Shown: positions 48,934 to 57,460 of the stretch, in pieces
How positions within the stretch are numbered: position 1 is the stretch's first letter
Layout of the letters: each line of letters opens with the position of its first letter
Assembly (NCBI GenBank): GCA_040769385.1
Contig: JAXGLD010000003.1
Span: forward strand, 186,001-250,000
Length of the DNA: 64,000 nt
From: PHAA01 sp022706565
GTDB lineage: Bacteria > Bacillota > Syntrophomonadia > Syntrophomonadales > Syntrophomonadaceae
Direction: 5' to 3'
The notes under the pieces: model-generated
Database searches by the model: none
What the model saw: the letters and a program-made list of their open reading frames with translations, nothing else
Told to the model about the DNA's origin: nothing
Position numbers and translations under genes: made by a program

Positions 48934-49371
48934 CTATCTCACCATGGTATAGGGGTAAACCCAGATCAAGTTGCTGCCGGCAGGACGTTTGAAAATGGTC
49001 AGCCGCGTCAGCAAGTCGCTTATGACTTCGATTGTTTCCTCCTGGTCTGCATCACCGGATTCCGGCAGCACCAGTTCAAATACCGCCACGGGTATCTCCG
49101 ACCAATTCAGCAGACGCAGCTCCTGCAGGCCTTCGTCTAAAAATTCCAGCTCCTCTATAGGCACCGAAAACGGCGTCTGATCTCTGAGCTTAATGTGTTC
49201 CTCCAGCATGTCGATGAACTTCTGCAGTTTCTCTTCCTGGTCTTTGCTCAAAATATACTGGAATAAGGCGTCATAGAGATTCTGGGTCAGCCTGAACGGG
49301 GTTAGGGGAGGCAGCATAAGGTGGCGTTCTTCTCTCACGAACTTAAGGTCAAAACCGACAGGTGCAGACAT
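48934..49371 (-). CDS. Hypothetical protein upstream of rubrerythrin (145 aa)
   Basis: I do not recognise this acidic, soluble protein. It has no membrane segment or signal peptide. The N-terminal half contains a charged helical stretch (ILSKDQEEKLQKFIDMLEEH); the C-terminal half looks alpha/beta (PVAVFELVLPESGD, LIWVYPYTMVR). The ATG at 49371 is preceded by AAGGAGTG on the minus strand. It shares a strong promoter with rubrerythrin, so a part in oxidative stress is possible but unproved. Confidence 0.8.
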   Translation of the reverse strand: MSAPVGFDLKFVREERHLMLPPLTPFRLTQNLYDALFQYILSKDQEEKLQKFIDMLEEHIKLRDQTPFSVPIEELEFLDEGLQELRLLNWSEIPVAVFELVLPESGDADQEETIEVISDLLTRLTIFKRPAGSNLIWVYPYTMVR

Positions 49372-49415
49372 TGCGTTTTCACTCCTTGTGATAATTCTGG
49401 CCTATATATATTAAG

Positions 49416-49444
49416 ATTATCGCAAATGTGAGCTCGATTGACAA
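49416..49444 (-). promoter_or_regulatory. Sigma-A promoter of the rubrerythrin operon
   Basis: On the minus strand: -35 TTGTCA (49444-49439), 17-base spacer, -10 GATAAT (49421-49416). Confidence 0.7.
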
Positions 49445-49479
49445 TTATACACCTACCAACTGCCTCATCGGCTTCGTCT

Positions 49480-49507
49480 TTTACTGTCCATGGTGTTGTG
49501 CTAGAAT
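49480..49507 (+). promoter_or_regulatory. Promoter of cmk
   Basis: Extended -10 TGCTAGAAT (49499-49507) with -35 TTTACT (49480-49485), 16 bases apart. Transcription would begin around 49514. Confidence 0.55.
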
Positions 49508-49538
49508 AGTTTAGAACATTTGCGGGCAGGTATTATGC

Positions 49539-50195
49539 ATGAAGATAGCTATCGACGGTCCCGCCGGAGCCGGCAAGAGCACTCTGGCCCGAGCCCTGGC
49601 TTCCAGACTGGGCTACATATATATAGATACCGGCGCCATGTACCGGGCCTTGGCTTGGAAAGCTCTGCAGGCCGGCCTTGATCTGAATGACGCCACAGCC
49701 TTGTCCACGCTGGCTGCAGGCCTCGATCTGACCTTTGACAAACAGGAAGGTGAGCAGCGCCTGATTTGCCAGGGGGAGGATATCACCGGTATTATTCGTT
49801 CCCCCCAGATCAGCGCGGTTGTTTCACAAGTGGCTGCCCATCCCCAGGTGCGTAACATTATGGTCCGCAAACAGCAGCAGATGGCCAGTGCCGGCCGGGT
49901 GGTAATGGACGGTCGGGATATCGGTGAACAGGTGCTGCCCGATGCCGATTTCAAGTTTTTTGTTACCGCCGATCTGCAAGAGAGGGTCCAACGGCGATTG
50001 AGGGAAATGGAAAGCCGTGGTTACCAAGTCGACAGTGAGGCAATTCTTCATGATATGCGCAACCGTGATCTGATGGATTCGGCTCGGTCGGTGGGTGCCC
50101 TTAAAATCCTGCCGGACTCAATTGTTATCGATACCTCTGCCTACAATGCCGATGAAGTGCTGGCCCAAATACTGTTTCTTATCGGAGAGGCCTAG
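49539..50195 (+). CDS. cmk: Cytidylate kinase
   Basis: Phosphorylates CMP and dCMP with ATP. The 218-residue protein starts IAIDGPAGAGKSTLARALA (P-loop), has YIDTGAMYRALAWKA, the VVMDGRDIGEQVLPDA segment that binds substrate, and the lid around RRLREMESRGY. The ATG at 49539 is preceded weakly by GCAGG. It is followed directly by plsC and the ispH-rpsA fusion, the usual clostridial order. Confidence 0.96.
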   Translation: MKIAIDGPAGAGKSTLARALASRLGYIYIDTGAMYRALAWKALQAGLDLNDATALSTLAAGLDLTFDKQEGEQRLICQGEDITGIIRSPQISAVVSQVAAHPQVRNIMVRKQQQMASAGRVVMDGRDIGEQVLPDADFKFFVTADLQERVQRRLREMESRGYQVDSEAILHDMRNRDLMDSARSVGALKILPDSIVIDTSAYNADEVLAQILFLIGEA

Positions 50196-50786
50196 ATGCT
50201 CTACTCCGTCATCAGATTCATCGCCCGCATAATATTCTTGGGCCTAGGTTTAAGAATTGAAGGCATGGACAATATCCCTTCATCCGGTCCGGTGATTATC
50301 GCCCCCAACCATGTGAGCAATTGGGACCCGATTGTCGTGGGGGCGGCGATAAAGAGGCCCATATGTTTTATGGGCAAGGCCTCGCTTTTTAAATACCGCC
50401 TATCCGATTATTTTTTTCGCAAGATGAATGCTTTCCCGGTCCACAAGGAGTATGCCGACCGGCAGGCTATCCGGCGTGCTTTGCAGGTACTTGAAGAAGG
50501 GAAGGTGCTGGGTATTTTTCCGCAGGGAGTCCGTAACCGGAGCGGAGAGGCCAAGGCTCAGTCCGGAATGGTATTGATCGCCTTGAAATCAGGGGCGCCC
50601 ATAATACCAGTAGCATGTATAGGCACTGGACACAATCTCCCTTGTGGTTGGTGCCGGCGGTTAATCGTAAGAGCCGGCAAGCCCATTCGTCTGGACCAGT
50701 ATAAGGGCCAGAGGATAGGTTCTGCCGGGATGGAAAAGATAAGTGAAGATATTATGAACAAAATCAACGACCTTCTGGTAGAATAG
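50196..50786 (+). CDS. plsC: 1-acyl-sn-glycerol-3-phosphate acyltransferase
   Basis: Makes phosphatidic acid at the membrane. The 196 residues have an N-terminal hydrophobic segment, the catalytic NHVSNWD (HX4D motif), the block IFPQGVRNRSGE (with Gln where many have Glu), and VPVACIGTG. The ATG follows the cmk stop codon immediately. PlsY and GpsA, the earlier steps of the pathway, are encoded at 60.8-62.4 kb. Confidence 0.93.
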   Translation: MLYSVIRFIARIIFLGLGLRIEGMDNIPSSGPVIIAPNHVSNWDPIVVGAAIKRPICFMGKASLFKYRLSDYFFRKMNAFPVHKEYADRQAIRRALQVLEEGKVLGIFPQGVRNRSGEAKAQSGMVLIALKSGAPIIPVACIGTGHNLPCGWCRRLIVRAGKPIRLDQYKGQRIGSAGMEKISEDIMNKINDLLVE

Positions 50787-50844
50787 AGAAGTACTTTATT
50801 TTAATTCAAGGAAATTAATAGAACCATCTTCGGGGTGTAGTGAT

Positions 50845-52977
50845 TTGCAGACCATACTGGCTAATAAAGCAGGGTTTTGCGCCGGGGTCAGGAGAGCCTT
50901 TAAAATGACAGAGGAGGCTGGCCAGGATGACAACTGCTGGTGTACCCTGGGCCCACTGGTTCACAACGACGAGGTGGTGCGCTATTTTGAGAGCCGGGGC
51001 ATATTCCCGGTGGATAATCTGGAGGGAATAGGCGCCGACGGAATAATCATCAGAACCCATGGAGTCCCGCCCGAAGTATTGAATCAAGCCAGAGAGATGA
51101 ATCTTGAGGTCAAAGATGCTACTTGCCCACTGGTGCGCAAGGTTCATGAAGCGGCGCAATTACTAATCCAAGAGGATTATGATATAATAATTTTTGGAGA
51201 TCCAGAGCACCCAGAGGTCAAAGGAATACTGGGTTTTTGCCAGGGACGAGCCACGGTGGTCAGCAATGCCCAACAGGCCTGTCAATGGGTAGGAACATCC
51301 AAGAAACTGGGCGTAATATCACAGACTACCAAAGACGAACATCAGTTTTACGAAATGGCCGCTATATTACTGCCCTTTGCCCCCGAAGTGAGAGTGATAA
51401 ACACAATATGTCAAGCAACCCGCCAAAGGCAGGAAGCAGCCCGAGAATTGGCCCGCAGGGTAGATCTGATGCTGATCATTGGCGATCAGAACAGTTCAAA
51501 TACCAAAACCCTGACCCAGGAGTGTCAGAAGACTGGAGTGCGAACCTGGCAGATACAGTCCGCTGCTGATATAGACCCGGATTCCCTGGCAGATGCAGCT
51601 GTAGTAGGCATAACTGCAGGGGCTTCCACCCCGGACTGGATTATTAAGGAGGTATTGGATAGGATGACGGAGTTTGGCGACGGTGCTCCCCAGGAGCAAC
51701 AAGAGGTAATGCCGGTTATGGAGACTGAGAGCAGAGAAAACGGGGAAAATGCCAAGGAAGAGAATTTCGCCCGCATGGAAGCCGAAATGGCTGACCTGGC
51801 TATTCCAAACAAAGGGGATATCGTAACAGGGAAGGTTATCCAGGTCCTGGACGATGAGGTCATGGTTGATGTAGGCGGCAAGTCTGAAGGTATAATCCCA
51901 CTGCGCGAGTTGTCCGCAAAAGATGTTAATTCAGCCAAAGAATTGGTTAAGATAGGTGACGAGCTGGAAGTACTGGTTTTACGATGGGACGATGATGGCA
52001 CCATTTTGCTTTCCAAAAAGAAAGTGGATTCGAAGCGGGCCATGGATAAACTGGAAGAGGATTTCAATCAAGAGCGCCAGGTAGAAGGTACGGTTACCGG
52101 CAGTGTCAAGGGCGGTCTGCTCGTTGACGTAGGGGTCGTAGCATTCTTGCCGGCATCCCATGTAGAAGACGGTTATGTTAAGAATCTGGACGATTACGTC
52201 GGTAAAACCTTCAATTTTAACATTATCGAGTTCAATCGCCATAAGAAGCGGGGTTCGCAGATCGTAGTGTCCCGCAAGAAACTGGTGGAAGAGGAACGGG
52301 CACGCCAGAAGGAAGAATTCTGGGCCAATATCGAGGAAGGACAGACGGTAAAAGGCCGGATCAAGCGTATTGTTGATTACGGGGTCTTTGTCGATTTGGG
52401 TGGATTTGAGGGACTGCTGCATGTGTCGGAAATGGATCATGTACGGATAAGCCACCCTGCCGATGTGGTAAAAGAGGGCGAAGAAATCGATGTATATATC
52501 ATGGCTCTGGACCGAGAAAAGCAGAGAGTCTCGCTCAGCCGAAAGAAACTTCTGAAGAGTCCTTGGGAAATGGTGGTGGAAAAATACCAGGAAGGCGACG
52601 TCATAGACGGGACTGTGGTCAGAATAGCTCCGTTCGGTGCTTTTGTGGAGATTCAGCCTGGTGTGGATGGATTGGTCCACATCTCCCAGTTGGCTAATCG
52701 GAGGGTAGAAAAGCCGCAGGACGTCGTTAGTGTCAACCAACCGGTTAAGGTGAAGATCCTCAGCATCGATCCCCAGGAGAAACGAATCGGCCTTTCGATT
52801 CGCGAGGTGGCACAGGATTTGGAAGAGGCCGAGGTAAGAGAGTATCTGGACCAACAAGAAACGGAGCCCGCCGCCGAGCAGGCGGAAGGCGTCAGCCAAC
52901 CTGAAGCAGCGGAACCAGCCGAACCGGTTGAAGTGATCAGCCAAATCGAAGAAACGGACTCGGCCGAGCAAGAATAG
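50845..52977 (+). CDS. ispH: Fusion of HMBPP reductase (IspH) and ribosomal protein S1
   Basis: Residues 1-285 are IspH, the [4Fe-4S] enzyme that makes IPP and DMAPP in the last step of the MEP pathway. Cluster cysteines are in NKAGFCAGVRRAF (Cys12), DATCPLVRKVHEAA and NTICQATRQRQEAA. After an acidic linker (about 290-318) come four S1 RNA-binding domains, starting near residues 322, 412, 498 and 585, each with the GxVxxVxxxGxxVDxG pattern. The tail is acidic and Gln/Pro-rich. The TTG start at 50845 is weakly preceded by GGGGTG. The same fusion is known in many Clostridia. No separate ispH or rpsA is in the window. Confidence 0.95.
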   Translation: MQTILANKAGFCAGVRRAFKMTEEAGQDDNCWCTLGPLVHNDEVVRYFESRGIFPVDNLEGIGADGIIIRTHGVPPEVLNQAREMNLEVKDATCPLVRKVHEAAQLLIQEDYDIIIFGDPEHPEVKGILGFCQGRATVVSNAQQACQWVGTSKKLGVISQTTKDEHQFYEMAAILLPFAPEVRVINTICQATRQRQEAARELARRVDLMLIIGDQNSSNTKTLTQECQKTGVRTWQIQSAADIDPDSLADAAVVGITAGASTPDWIIKEVLDRMTEFGDGAPQEQQEVMPVMETESRENGENAKEENFARMEAEMADLAIPNKGDIVTGKVIQVLDDEVMVDVGGKSEGIIPLRELSAKDVNSAKELVKIGDELEVLVLRWDDDGTILLSKKKVDSKRAMDKLEEDFNQERQVEGTVTGSVKGGLLVDVGVVAFLPASHVEDGYVKNLDDYVGKTFNFNIIEFNRHKKRGSQIVVSRKKLVEEERARQKEEFWANIEEGQTVKGRIKRIVDYGVFVDLGGFEGLLHVSEMDHVRISHPADVVKEGEEIDVYIMALDREKQRVSLSRKKLLKSPWEMVVEKYQEGDVIDGTVVRIAPFGAFVEIQPGVDGLVHISQLANRRVEKPQDVVSVNQPVKVKILSIDPQEKRIGLSIREVAQDLEEAEVREYLDQQETEPAAEQAEGVSQPEAAEPAEPVEVISQIEETDSAEQE

Positions 52978-52997
52978 CTTAATCAGGAGGAGAGCCG

Positions 52998-53213
52998 GTG
53001 CCGATATTTGATTTTAAATGCCGCCAATGCGGACATAGTTTCGATATAATGATCCCTAATGCGGACAAGGATAAAGTGCGCTGCCCGGAGTGCGGCGCCC
53101 CTCATCCTACCCAACTATTGTCTTCGTTCAACACTGCCCGACCCGGGCCTGGTGTAAGTAAGCCAGCCCCGGATGGATGCAGTGGATGTGCTGCCGCCGG
53201 GACGGGTGGCTGA
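52998..53213 (+). CDS. FmdB-type zinc ribbon protein
   Basis: A 71-residue protein of the FmdB/CxxC_CXXC_SSSS family, with CRQCGHSFD and CPECGAPHPT forming a zinc ribbon. The rest is a low-complexity tail ending CSGCAAAGTGG with one more CxxC. Members are putative regulators; the role here is unknown. The GTG at 52998 follows AGGAGGAGAG. A terminator follows right after. Confidence 0.9.
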   Translation: MPIFDFKCRQCGHSFDIMIPNADKDKVRCPECGAPHPTQLLSSFNTARPGPGVSKPAPDGCSGCAAAGTGG

Positions 53214-53226
53214 GGGTTAAAATTTT

Positions 53227-53250
53227 AGGCTGCCAGGTGGCAGCCTTTTT
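53227..53250 (+). terminator. Rho-independent terminator after the zinc ribbon gene
   Basis: AGGCTGCC (53227-53234) pairs with GGCAGCCT (53239-53246) around AGGT, and five T follow. Confidence 0.92.
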
Positions 53251-53270
53251 GTCGGGAGGAGGAATCCTCA

Positions 53271-53921
53271 ATGCAGACCAAGGAGTTAGAGATCAGGAAA
53301 TCGGCGATTAATACCAGCGGCGTGATTTTGGCGGGGGGTAAGAGTTCCCGGATGAAATTCAACAAGGCCTTCGCAGAGATATCAGGCCAGCCGGTAATCC
53401 ACATTATACTCGACAAATTTGCATCCCTGTTTCAGGAGATACTTATTATAAGTAATGATCCGGAACTGTACACCTACCTTGGGGTGCCCGTGTATACCGA
53501 TATATATCCGCATATGGGACCGGTCGCTGGTATCCATTCCGGCCTTTATCACTGCAGTCATGACAGCGCTTTTGTCATGGGCTGCGACGTTCCGTTCATG
53601 AGCATGGAACTGGTACGGATGATGATCTCCCGATTGGACGGATATGACAGTGTAGTACCTCGTCTGGACAATCAACTGCAGCCGCTGGCCGCAGTATACA
53701 GCCGCCGGTGTTTGCCGGTGCTGACCTCCTGCTTGGAAACCAACCGGGTCAAATTGATCCGCATCTTCGATGAGCTCAATGCCTTGGAGATAACCCGCAG
53801 TGATATCGAGAAATTTGGGGTGGCCGAAGAAATGTTCCTTAATCTAAATGATATTGAGGCTTTGCATCTGGCGACCCAAATAGCAGGGAGGCCTGGAGAT
53901 AAGAAACAAACGCAAGGTTGA
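53271..53921 (+). CDS. mobA: Molybdenum cofactor guanylyltransferase
   Basis: Adds GMP to molybdopterin to make the guanine dinucleotide form of the cofactor. The 216 residues show SGVILAGGKSSRMKFNKAF (nucleotide-binding loop, after a short N-terminal extension), DIYPHMGPVAGIHSGL, and MGCDVPFMSMELV. The ATG at 53271 follows GGGAGGAGG. Its last 23 bases overlap the isomerase gene when that gene is read from its likely start. It hints at molybdo- or tungsto-enzymes elsewhere in the genome. Confidence 0.93.
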   Translation: MQTKELEIRKSAINTSGVILAGGKSSRMKFNKAFAEISGQPVIHIILDKFASLFQEILIISNDPELYTYLGVPVYTDIYPHMGPVAGIHSGLYHCSHDSAFVMGCDVPFMSMELVRMMISRLDGYDSVVPRLDNQLQPLAAVYSRRCLPVLTSCLETNRVKLIRIFDELNALEITRSDIEKFGVAEEMFLNLNDIEALHLATQIAGRPGDKKQTQG

Positions 53922-54966
53922 TCACCTGGAGTTGGCATTAAAGACCCCTGATGGGCCTTTACCTAACGGATTCGAGGACATAATCCTGGTGCCTGATGCG
54001 GTGCCGGAACTATCCTGGCAGGAGGTTAGCCTGCAGACTACTTTTTTGGGCAAAAGCCTGGATTATCCGGTATTGATTAATGCCATGACGGGTGGGACCG
54101 AATCCGCCTATCATATCAACAAAACCCTGGCCGCCACCGCCAGGCATTTCGGCTTGGCCATGGCGGTAGGATCGATGACCATCGCCATGGAAAATCCAGC
54201 CGTGCTGGACAGTTTTACCGTAGCCCGGGAAGCGAACCCGGACGGTATTATCATTGCCAATTGCAGCGCCAACCTGGAGGCGGGAAAAGCCTGCCGGTTG
54301 GTCGACCTGATTGCTGCTGATGCCCTGCAACTTCATCTTAATGTGGCTCAGGAATTGGCCATGGAAGAAGGAGAGCGCGATTTCAGAGGGATCCTGGATA
54401 ATGTGGCCCGGATAGTTGATGATTGCCCGGTCCCGGTAATCGCCAAAGAAGTAGGTTTTGGTCTGAGTAGGGAGGCGGTCGGGAAACTATACCAAACGGG
54501 AGTGCGAATAGTAGATAATGGCGGCAGCGGTGGAACCAACTTCATCGCCATTGAACACCAACGCCGGGGCCTATTCGACCAGCAGTTGTATGAATGGGGT
54601 ATTCCCACTGCCGTCAGCCTGGCGGAGATAATTGCCCTAGACCTGCCCCTGCAGGTAATTGCCGCTGGCGGTATCCATACCCCCCTTGACATTGCCAAGG
54701 CCATTGCGATGGGGGCCGACCTGGTAGGCATGGCCGGCTGGTTCCTCCGCCGATTGGAGCATGGGCAGGACTTGACTGGCCAGCTCTCCGGTCTGCTCCG
54801 GCAATTACAGGCGGTGTTCTTAATGTGTGGCGCCGGTAATTGTGAGAGCCTGAAAACCAAACCGCTGTTGATTCTGGGCCGCACGGCTGACTGGCTGCGG
54901 GCCAGAGGAATTGAGCCAGCCATTTGGTCGGCCCGCAATGATCAAAAAGGTTTGGCCATTGATTAG
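53899..54966 (+). CDS. fni: Type 2 isopentenyl-diphosphate isomerase, apparent AUA start
   Basis: An FMN- and NADPH-dependent enzyme interconverting IPP and DMAPP. The conserved core has LINAMTGG, GLAMAVGSMTIAMEN, QLHLNVAQE, VIAKEVGFGLS, VDNGGSGGTNFIAIE and IAAGGIHTPLDIAKA. The first ordinary start codon, TTG 53932, would cut off the conserved N terminus. Reading the same frame upstream gives RNKRKVDHLELALK, which matches the family's substrate-binding RK..HL block. The codon before it, where the family has Met, is ATA at 53899, 7 bases after GGGAGG (53886-53891). I therefore propose AUA as start, giving 355 residues. It follows mobA and acts on the product of IspH just upstream. Confidence 0.88.
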   Translation: MRNKRKVDHLELALKTPDGPLPNGFEDIILVPDAVPELSWQEVSLQTTFLGKSLDYPVLINAMTGGTESAYHINKTLAATARHFGLAMAVGSMTIAMENPAVLDSFTVAREANPDGIIIANCSANLEAGKACRLVDLIAADALQLHLNVAQELAMEEGERDFRGILDNVARIVDDCPVPVIAKEVGFGLSREAVGKLYQTGVRIVDNGGSGGTNFIAIEHQRRGLFDQQLYEWGIPTAVSLAEIIALDLPLQVIAAGGIHTPLDIAKAIAMGADLVGMAGWFLRRLEHGQDLTGQLSGLLRQLQAVFLMCGAGNCESLKTKPLLILGRTADWLRARGIEPAIWSARNDQKGLAID

Positions 54967-55034
54967 ACCCAAAACAGATCTATGAAACCAATAGTATTTT
55001 AATAATCGCATACGCATTTATGGCAGATCGTCTG

Positions 55035-55057
55035 AGCCCGTCTTTATGGCGGGCTTT
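55035..55057 (+). terminator. Possible terminator after the isomerase gene
   Basis: AGCCCG (55035-55040) pairs with CGGGCT (55050-55055), followed by TTG. The stem is short and the T-run poor. Confidence 0.45.
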
Positions 55058-55157
55058 GTCATTAGCATCGTTTTACATAAACAAAGTCAACGCTGGGTAA
55101 CCTATTTGAAAATCGCCATGCAAGCAATGGTACTGAGATGCTATAAGGAAAGGAAGG

Positions 55158-55892
55158 ATGGCCCCAATGCTCAATTTTCCAATAGGCTTGATAAGCCTGG
55201 TAATAGTGTCCATATTGATCTACTTTGGAGTAGCCCATCGAGTCCTGGATAAACTGAGGATGAATGACAAGGCTGCTTTAGCGGTAATAGCAGCTATCAT
55301 CATTGGCAGCTTTATCGATATACCTCTTGGCAGCCGGGTGACTCTTAACCTGGGTGGCTCAATCGCGGTAATACTGGCTCTCTATGTATGGTTGGGAGCG
55401 GGTACCTCCTGGGAGAAGATACGTTCCCTTATAGCCGCGATAGTGACCGGTTTGGCACTGTACCTGGCCGCTCGCTATTTGGGGGCTGAACCTGAGAATA
55501 TTTTCATAGACGCTATCTACATTTATCCCTTGATCGCCGGCATCGTGGGCTACCTAGCCGGGCGCTCCCGGCGCGGTGCTTTTTTCGCGGCGGTTATGGG
55601 GGTTCTTTCCCTGGATGTGGCCCAATACATCTATCTGATGCGCACTGGATTGCGAGGCACGGTGCATATCGGCGGAGCCGGCGCCTTTGATTCTTTGATC
55701 CTGGCGGGCATACTGGCAGTATTGTTGGCTGAACTCATTGGAGAAAGTCTGGAGAGGATTCAGGGTGGTCCCCAAACGGAAGGACGGCCCCGGGAACTGA
55801 TAGAGAATCTGCGGGAGCCGGAACCCGCTCGCAAGCCACTGGATGAAGACAAACCTGACACAGACAAGGAACGGGGTGAAGGCGATGCGTAA
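55158..55892 (+). CDS. DUF1614 family membrane protein
   Basis: A 244-residue membrane protein of the DUF1614 family, which has no assigned function. About seven hydrophobic segments fill residues 7-195. Recognisable parts are YFGVAHRVLDKLRMNDKAA, IIGSFIDIPLG, YIYPLIAGIVGYLAGRSRRG and HIGGAGAFDSLILAGILAVL. The last 45 residues are a charged cytoplasmic tail rich in Glu, Arg and Pro. The start may be ATG 55158 or ATG 55167. It overlaps spoIIP by 8 bases, so a link to sporulation is suggested. Confidence 0.85.
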   Translation: MAPMLNFPIGLISLVIVSILIYFGVAHRVLDKLRMNDKAALAVIAAIIIGSFIDIPLGSRVTLNLGGSIAVILALYVWLGAGTSWEKIRSLIAAIVTGLALYLAARYLGAEPENIFIDAIYIYPLIAGIVGYLAGRSRRGAFFAAVMGVLSLDVAQYIYLMRTGLRGTVHIGGAGAFDSLILAGILAVLLAELIGESLERIQGGPQTEGRPRELIENLREPEPARKPLDEDKPDTDKERGEGDA

Positions 55893-56943
55893 ATGTTTAA
55901 GCGTTCTGATTGTGGCCATATTTCTAACCTCCTCAATATTTGTGAACCCGGCAGCAGCGGAGGGGGAAGCCCCTTTCGGAGAGTACTTTTCTCTGATCAA
56001 CGATGACGGCTACGTGATATTGCAGACCGCACAGGAAGTAAACCCTGGTGACGTCTATATAGCTTCCGACAATTCACGCTACGAAGTGACGGAAGTAGTG
56101 GGTTATAATGCCAAGTGTACCTATCAGGGCAAGGAGGAGATGCCTGAGCTCACCACCGACCCGCCGGTTCAGGCAGGTATATTTGATAGCGTTGTCCCGA
56201 TCGTAAAACAAGGCGAAAAACCCACAATAGCGGTTTACCACACCCATAGTGACGAATCCTATGTACCCAGCGACGGGAAAGAGAGTATCCAGGGAAACGG
56301 CGGAATTTATGACGTCGGTGCAACTCTGGTGGATGAACTGAAGTCAATGGGATTCAATGTGCAATACAACACCGAAAACCACAACCCCCACGACGTCAAT
56401 GCCTATAATCGCTCTCGTAAAACCGCGGCATCTCTGATGAAGAGTGCACCAGCAGCCATCATCGATGTGCACCGTGATGCGGTTCCACCTGGTCAATACC
56501 AGACCCAGATAAACGGTAAAAATGCCACCAAAATAAAATTGGTGGTAGGCCGCTCCAATCCCAATTCCAAAACCAATCTCGAATTTGCCAAGAACCTGAA
56601 ATCAGCCATGGACAAGAAAGCCCCCAGCCTGTCCAACGGGATATTTATAGGCAAAGGCTCCTTTAATCAGGATCTAAGCCCTAGAGCCATTCTGATCGAA
56701 GTAGGCACCCATTTGAATGACAAGGCCGCGGCTGAACAGGGAGTAAAAGCATTTGCCAGCGTATTGCCTACCGTGCTGGGTACGACCCCTGCGGGCGGCG
56801 GTTCAGGCAGCAATTCACCTGCGCAAAAGCCGGCCTCCTCGGATCAAGGATCGGGTAGCACGATTTTGATAATGCTGTTGGTGGTAGCGGCAGCAGCGGT
56901 GGGATTCTATCTGTTGAACAAAGGCTCCCTGTCCAAGAAGTAG
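55885..56943 (+). CDS. spoIIP: SpoIIP-family peptidoglycan amidase/endopeptidase
   Basis: Cuts stem peptides from peptidoglycan during engulfment, together with SpoIID and SpoIIM. The 352-residue protein has a signal peptide (1-25), a SpoIIP domain with YHTHSDESYVPSDG, IIDVHRDAVPPGQY and ILIEVGTHLND carrying the zinc ligands, then a Gly/Ser-rich linker and a C-terminal membrane segment (about 325-345). The usual SpoIIP has its membrane anchor at the N terminus, so this layout is of the shorter clostridial kind. The ATG at 55885 follows GGGGTGAAGG, inside the end of the DUF1614 gene. Confidence 0.88.
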   Translation: MRKCLSVLIVAIFLTSSIFVNPAAAEGEAPFGEYFSLINDDGYVILQTAQEVNPGDVYIASDNSRYEVTEVVGYNAKCTYQGKEEMPELTTDPPVQAGIFDSVVPIVKQGEKPTIAVYHTHSDESYVPSDGKESIQGNGGIYDVGATLVDELKSMGFNVQYNTENHNPHDVNAYNRSRKTAASLMKSAPAAIIDVHRDAVPPGQYQTQINGKNATKIKLVVGRSNPNSKTNLEFAKNLKSAMDKKAPSLSNGIFIGKGSFNQDLSPRAILIEVGTHLNDKAAAEQGVKAFASVLPTVLGTTPAGGGSGSNSPAQKPASSDQGSGSTILIMLLVVAAAAVGFYLLNKGSLSKK

Positions 56944-56976
56944 ACCCAATCAGTCTAAACAAGAAGGGAAATCGGG

Positions 56977-57438
56977 ATGAAAATCATATACCATTGTTTT
57001 GGGGGATCACATTCATCCGTATCCGCAGCCGCTATACACTTGGGGCTTTTGGACCACCAGAGAATCCCGACCGAAGAAGACCTGGTAAGGATCCCCTATT
57101 ACGATAAGACGACCGACGCTGATTTTGGCAAGATCAGATATATGGGTACTGACGATGCCGGCAATGACGTGTATGTATTCGGCAAGAAGACTTTCAGCAA
57201 CCGTTACGCCTCGGTATTAATGGGTATCGCAAAAATATTGGGGGAACAGGATCAGTTGGTCATGGTCGACTGTATGAACCGGGTCAACTGGAGCATGAAG
57301 ATTGGGGGATTTACCTCGCGGCGACTAGGCCTGACCATGGTGGGGCGGCCGATCGTTACCTGGGGCACCAGGCAAGCATTTAACCAACTGGTCAATCTGG
57401 TCGAAATCACCAGAGTAAAGACCCTCGGATATAAATGA
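56977..57438 (+). CDS. DUF3189 family protein (first of two)
   Basis: A 153-residue protein of the DUF3189 family, of unknown function. It starts IIYHCFGGSHSSVSAAAIHLG, a P-loop-like glycine/serine turn, and includes IPYYDKTTDADFGKIRYMG, VYVFGKKTFSNRY and VDCMNRVNWSMKIGGF. The ATG has AAGAAGGG before it. It stands next to a second, divergent copy and between spoIIP and a DUF512 protein; families in such neighbourhoods are mostly limited to spore formers. Confidence 0.85.
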   Translation: MKIIYHCFGGSHSSVSAAAIHLGLLDHQRIPTEEDLVRIPYYDKTTDADFGKIRYMGTDDAGNDVYVFGKKTFSNRYASVLMGIAKILGEQDQLVMVDCMNRVNWSMKIGGFTSRRLGLTMVGRPIVTWGTRQAFNQLVNLVEITRVKTLGYK

Positions 57439-57460
57439 AGACAGCTTTGACGAGTAACTT

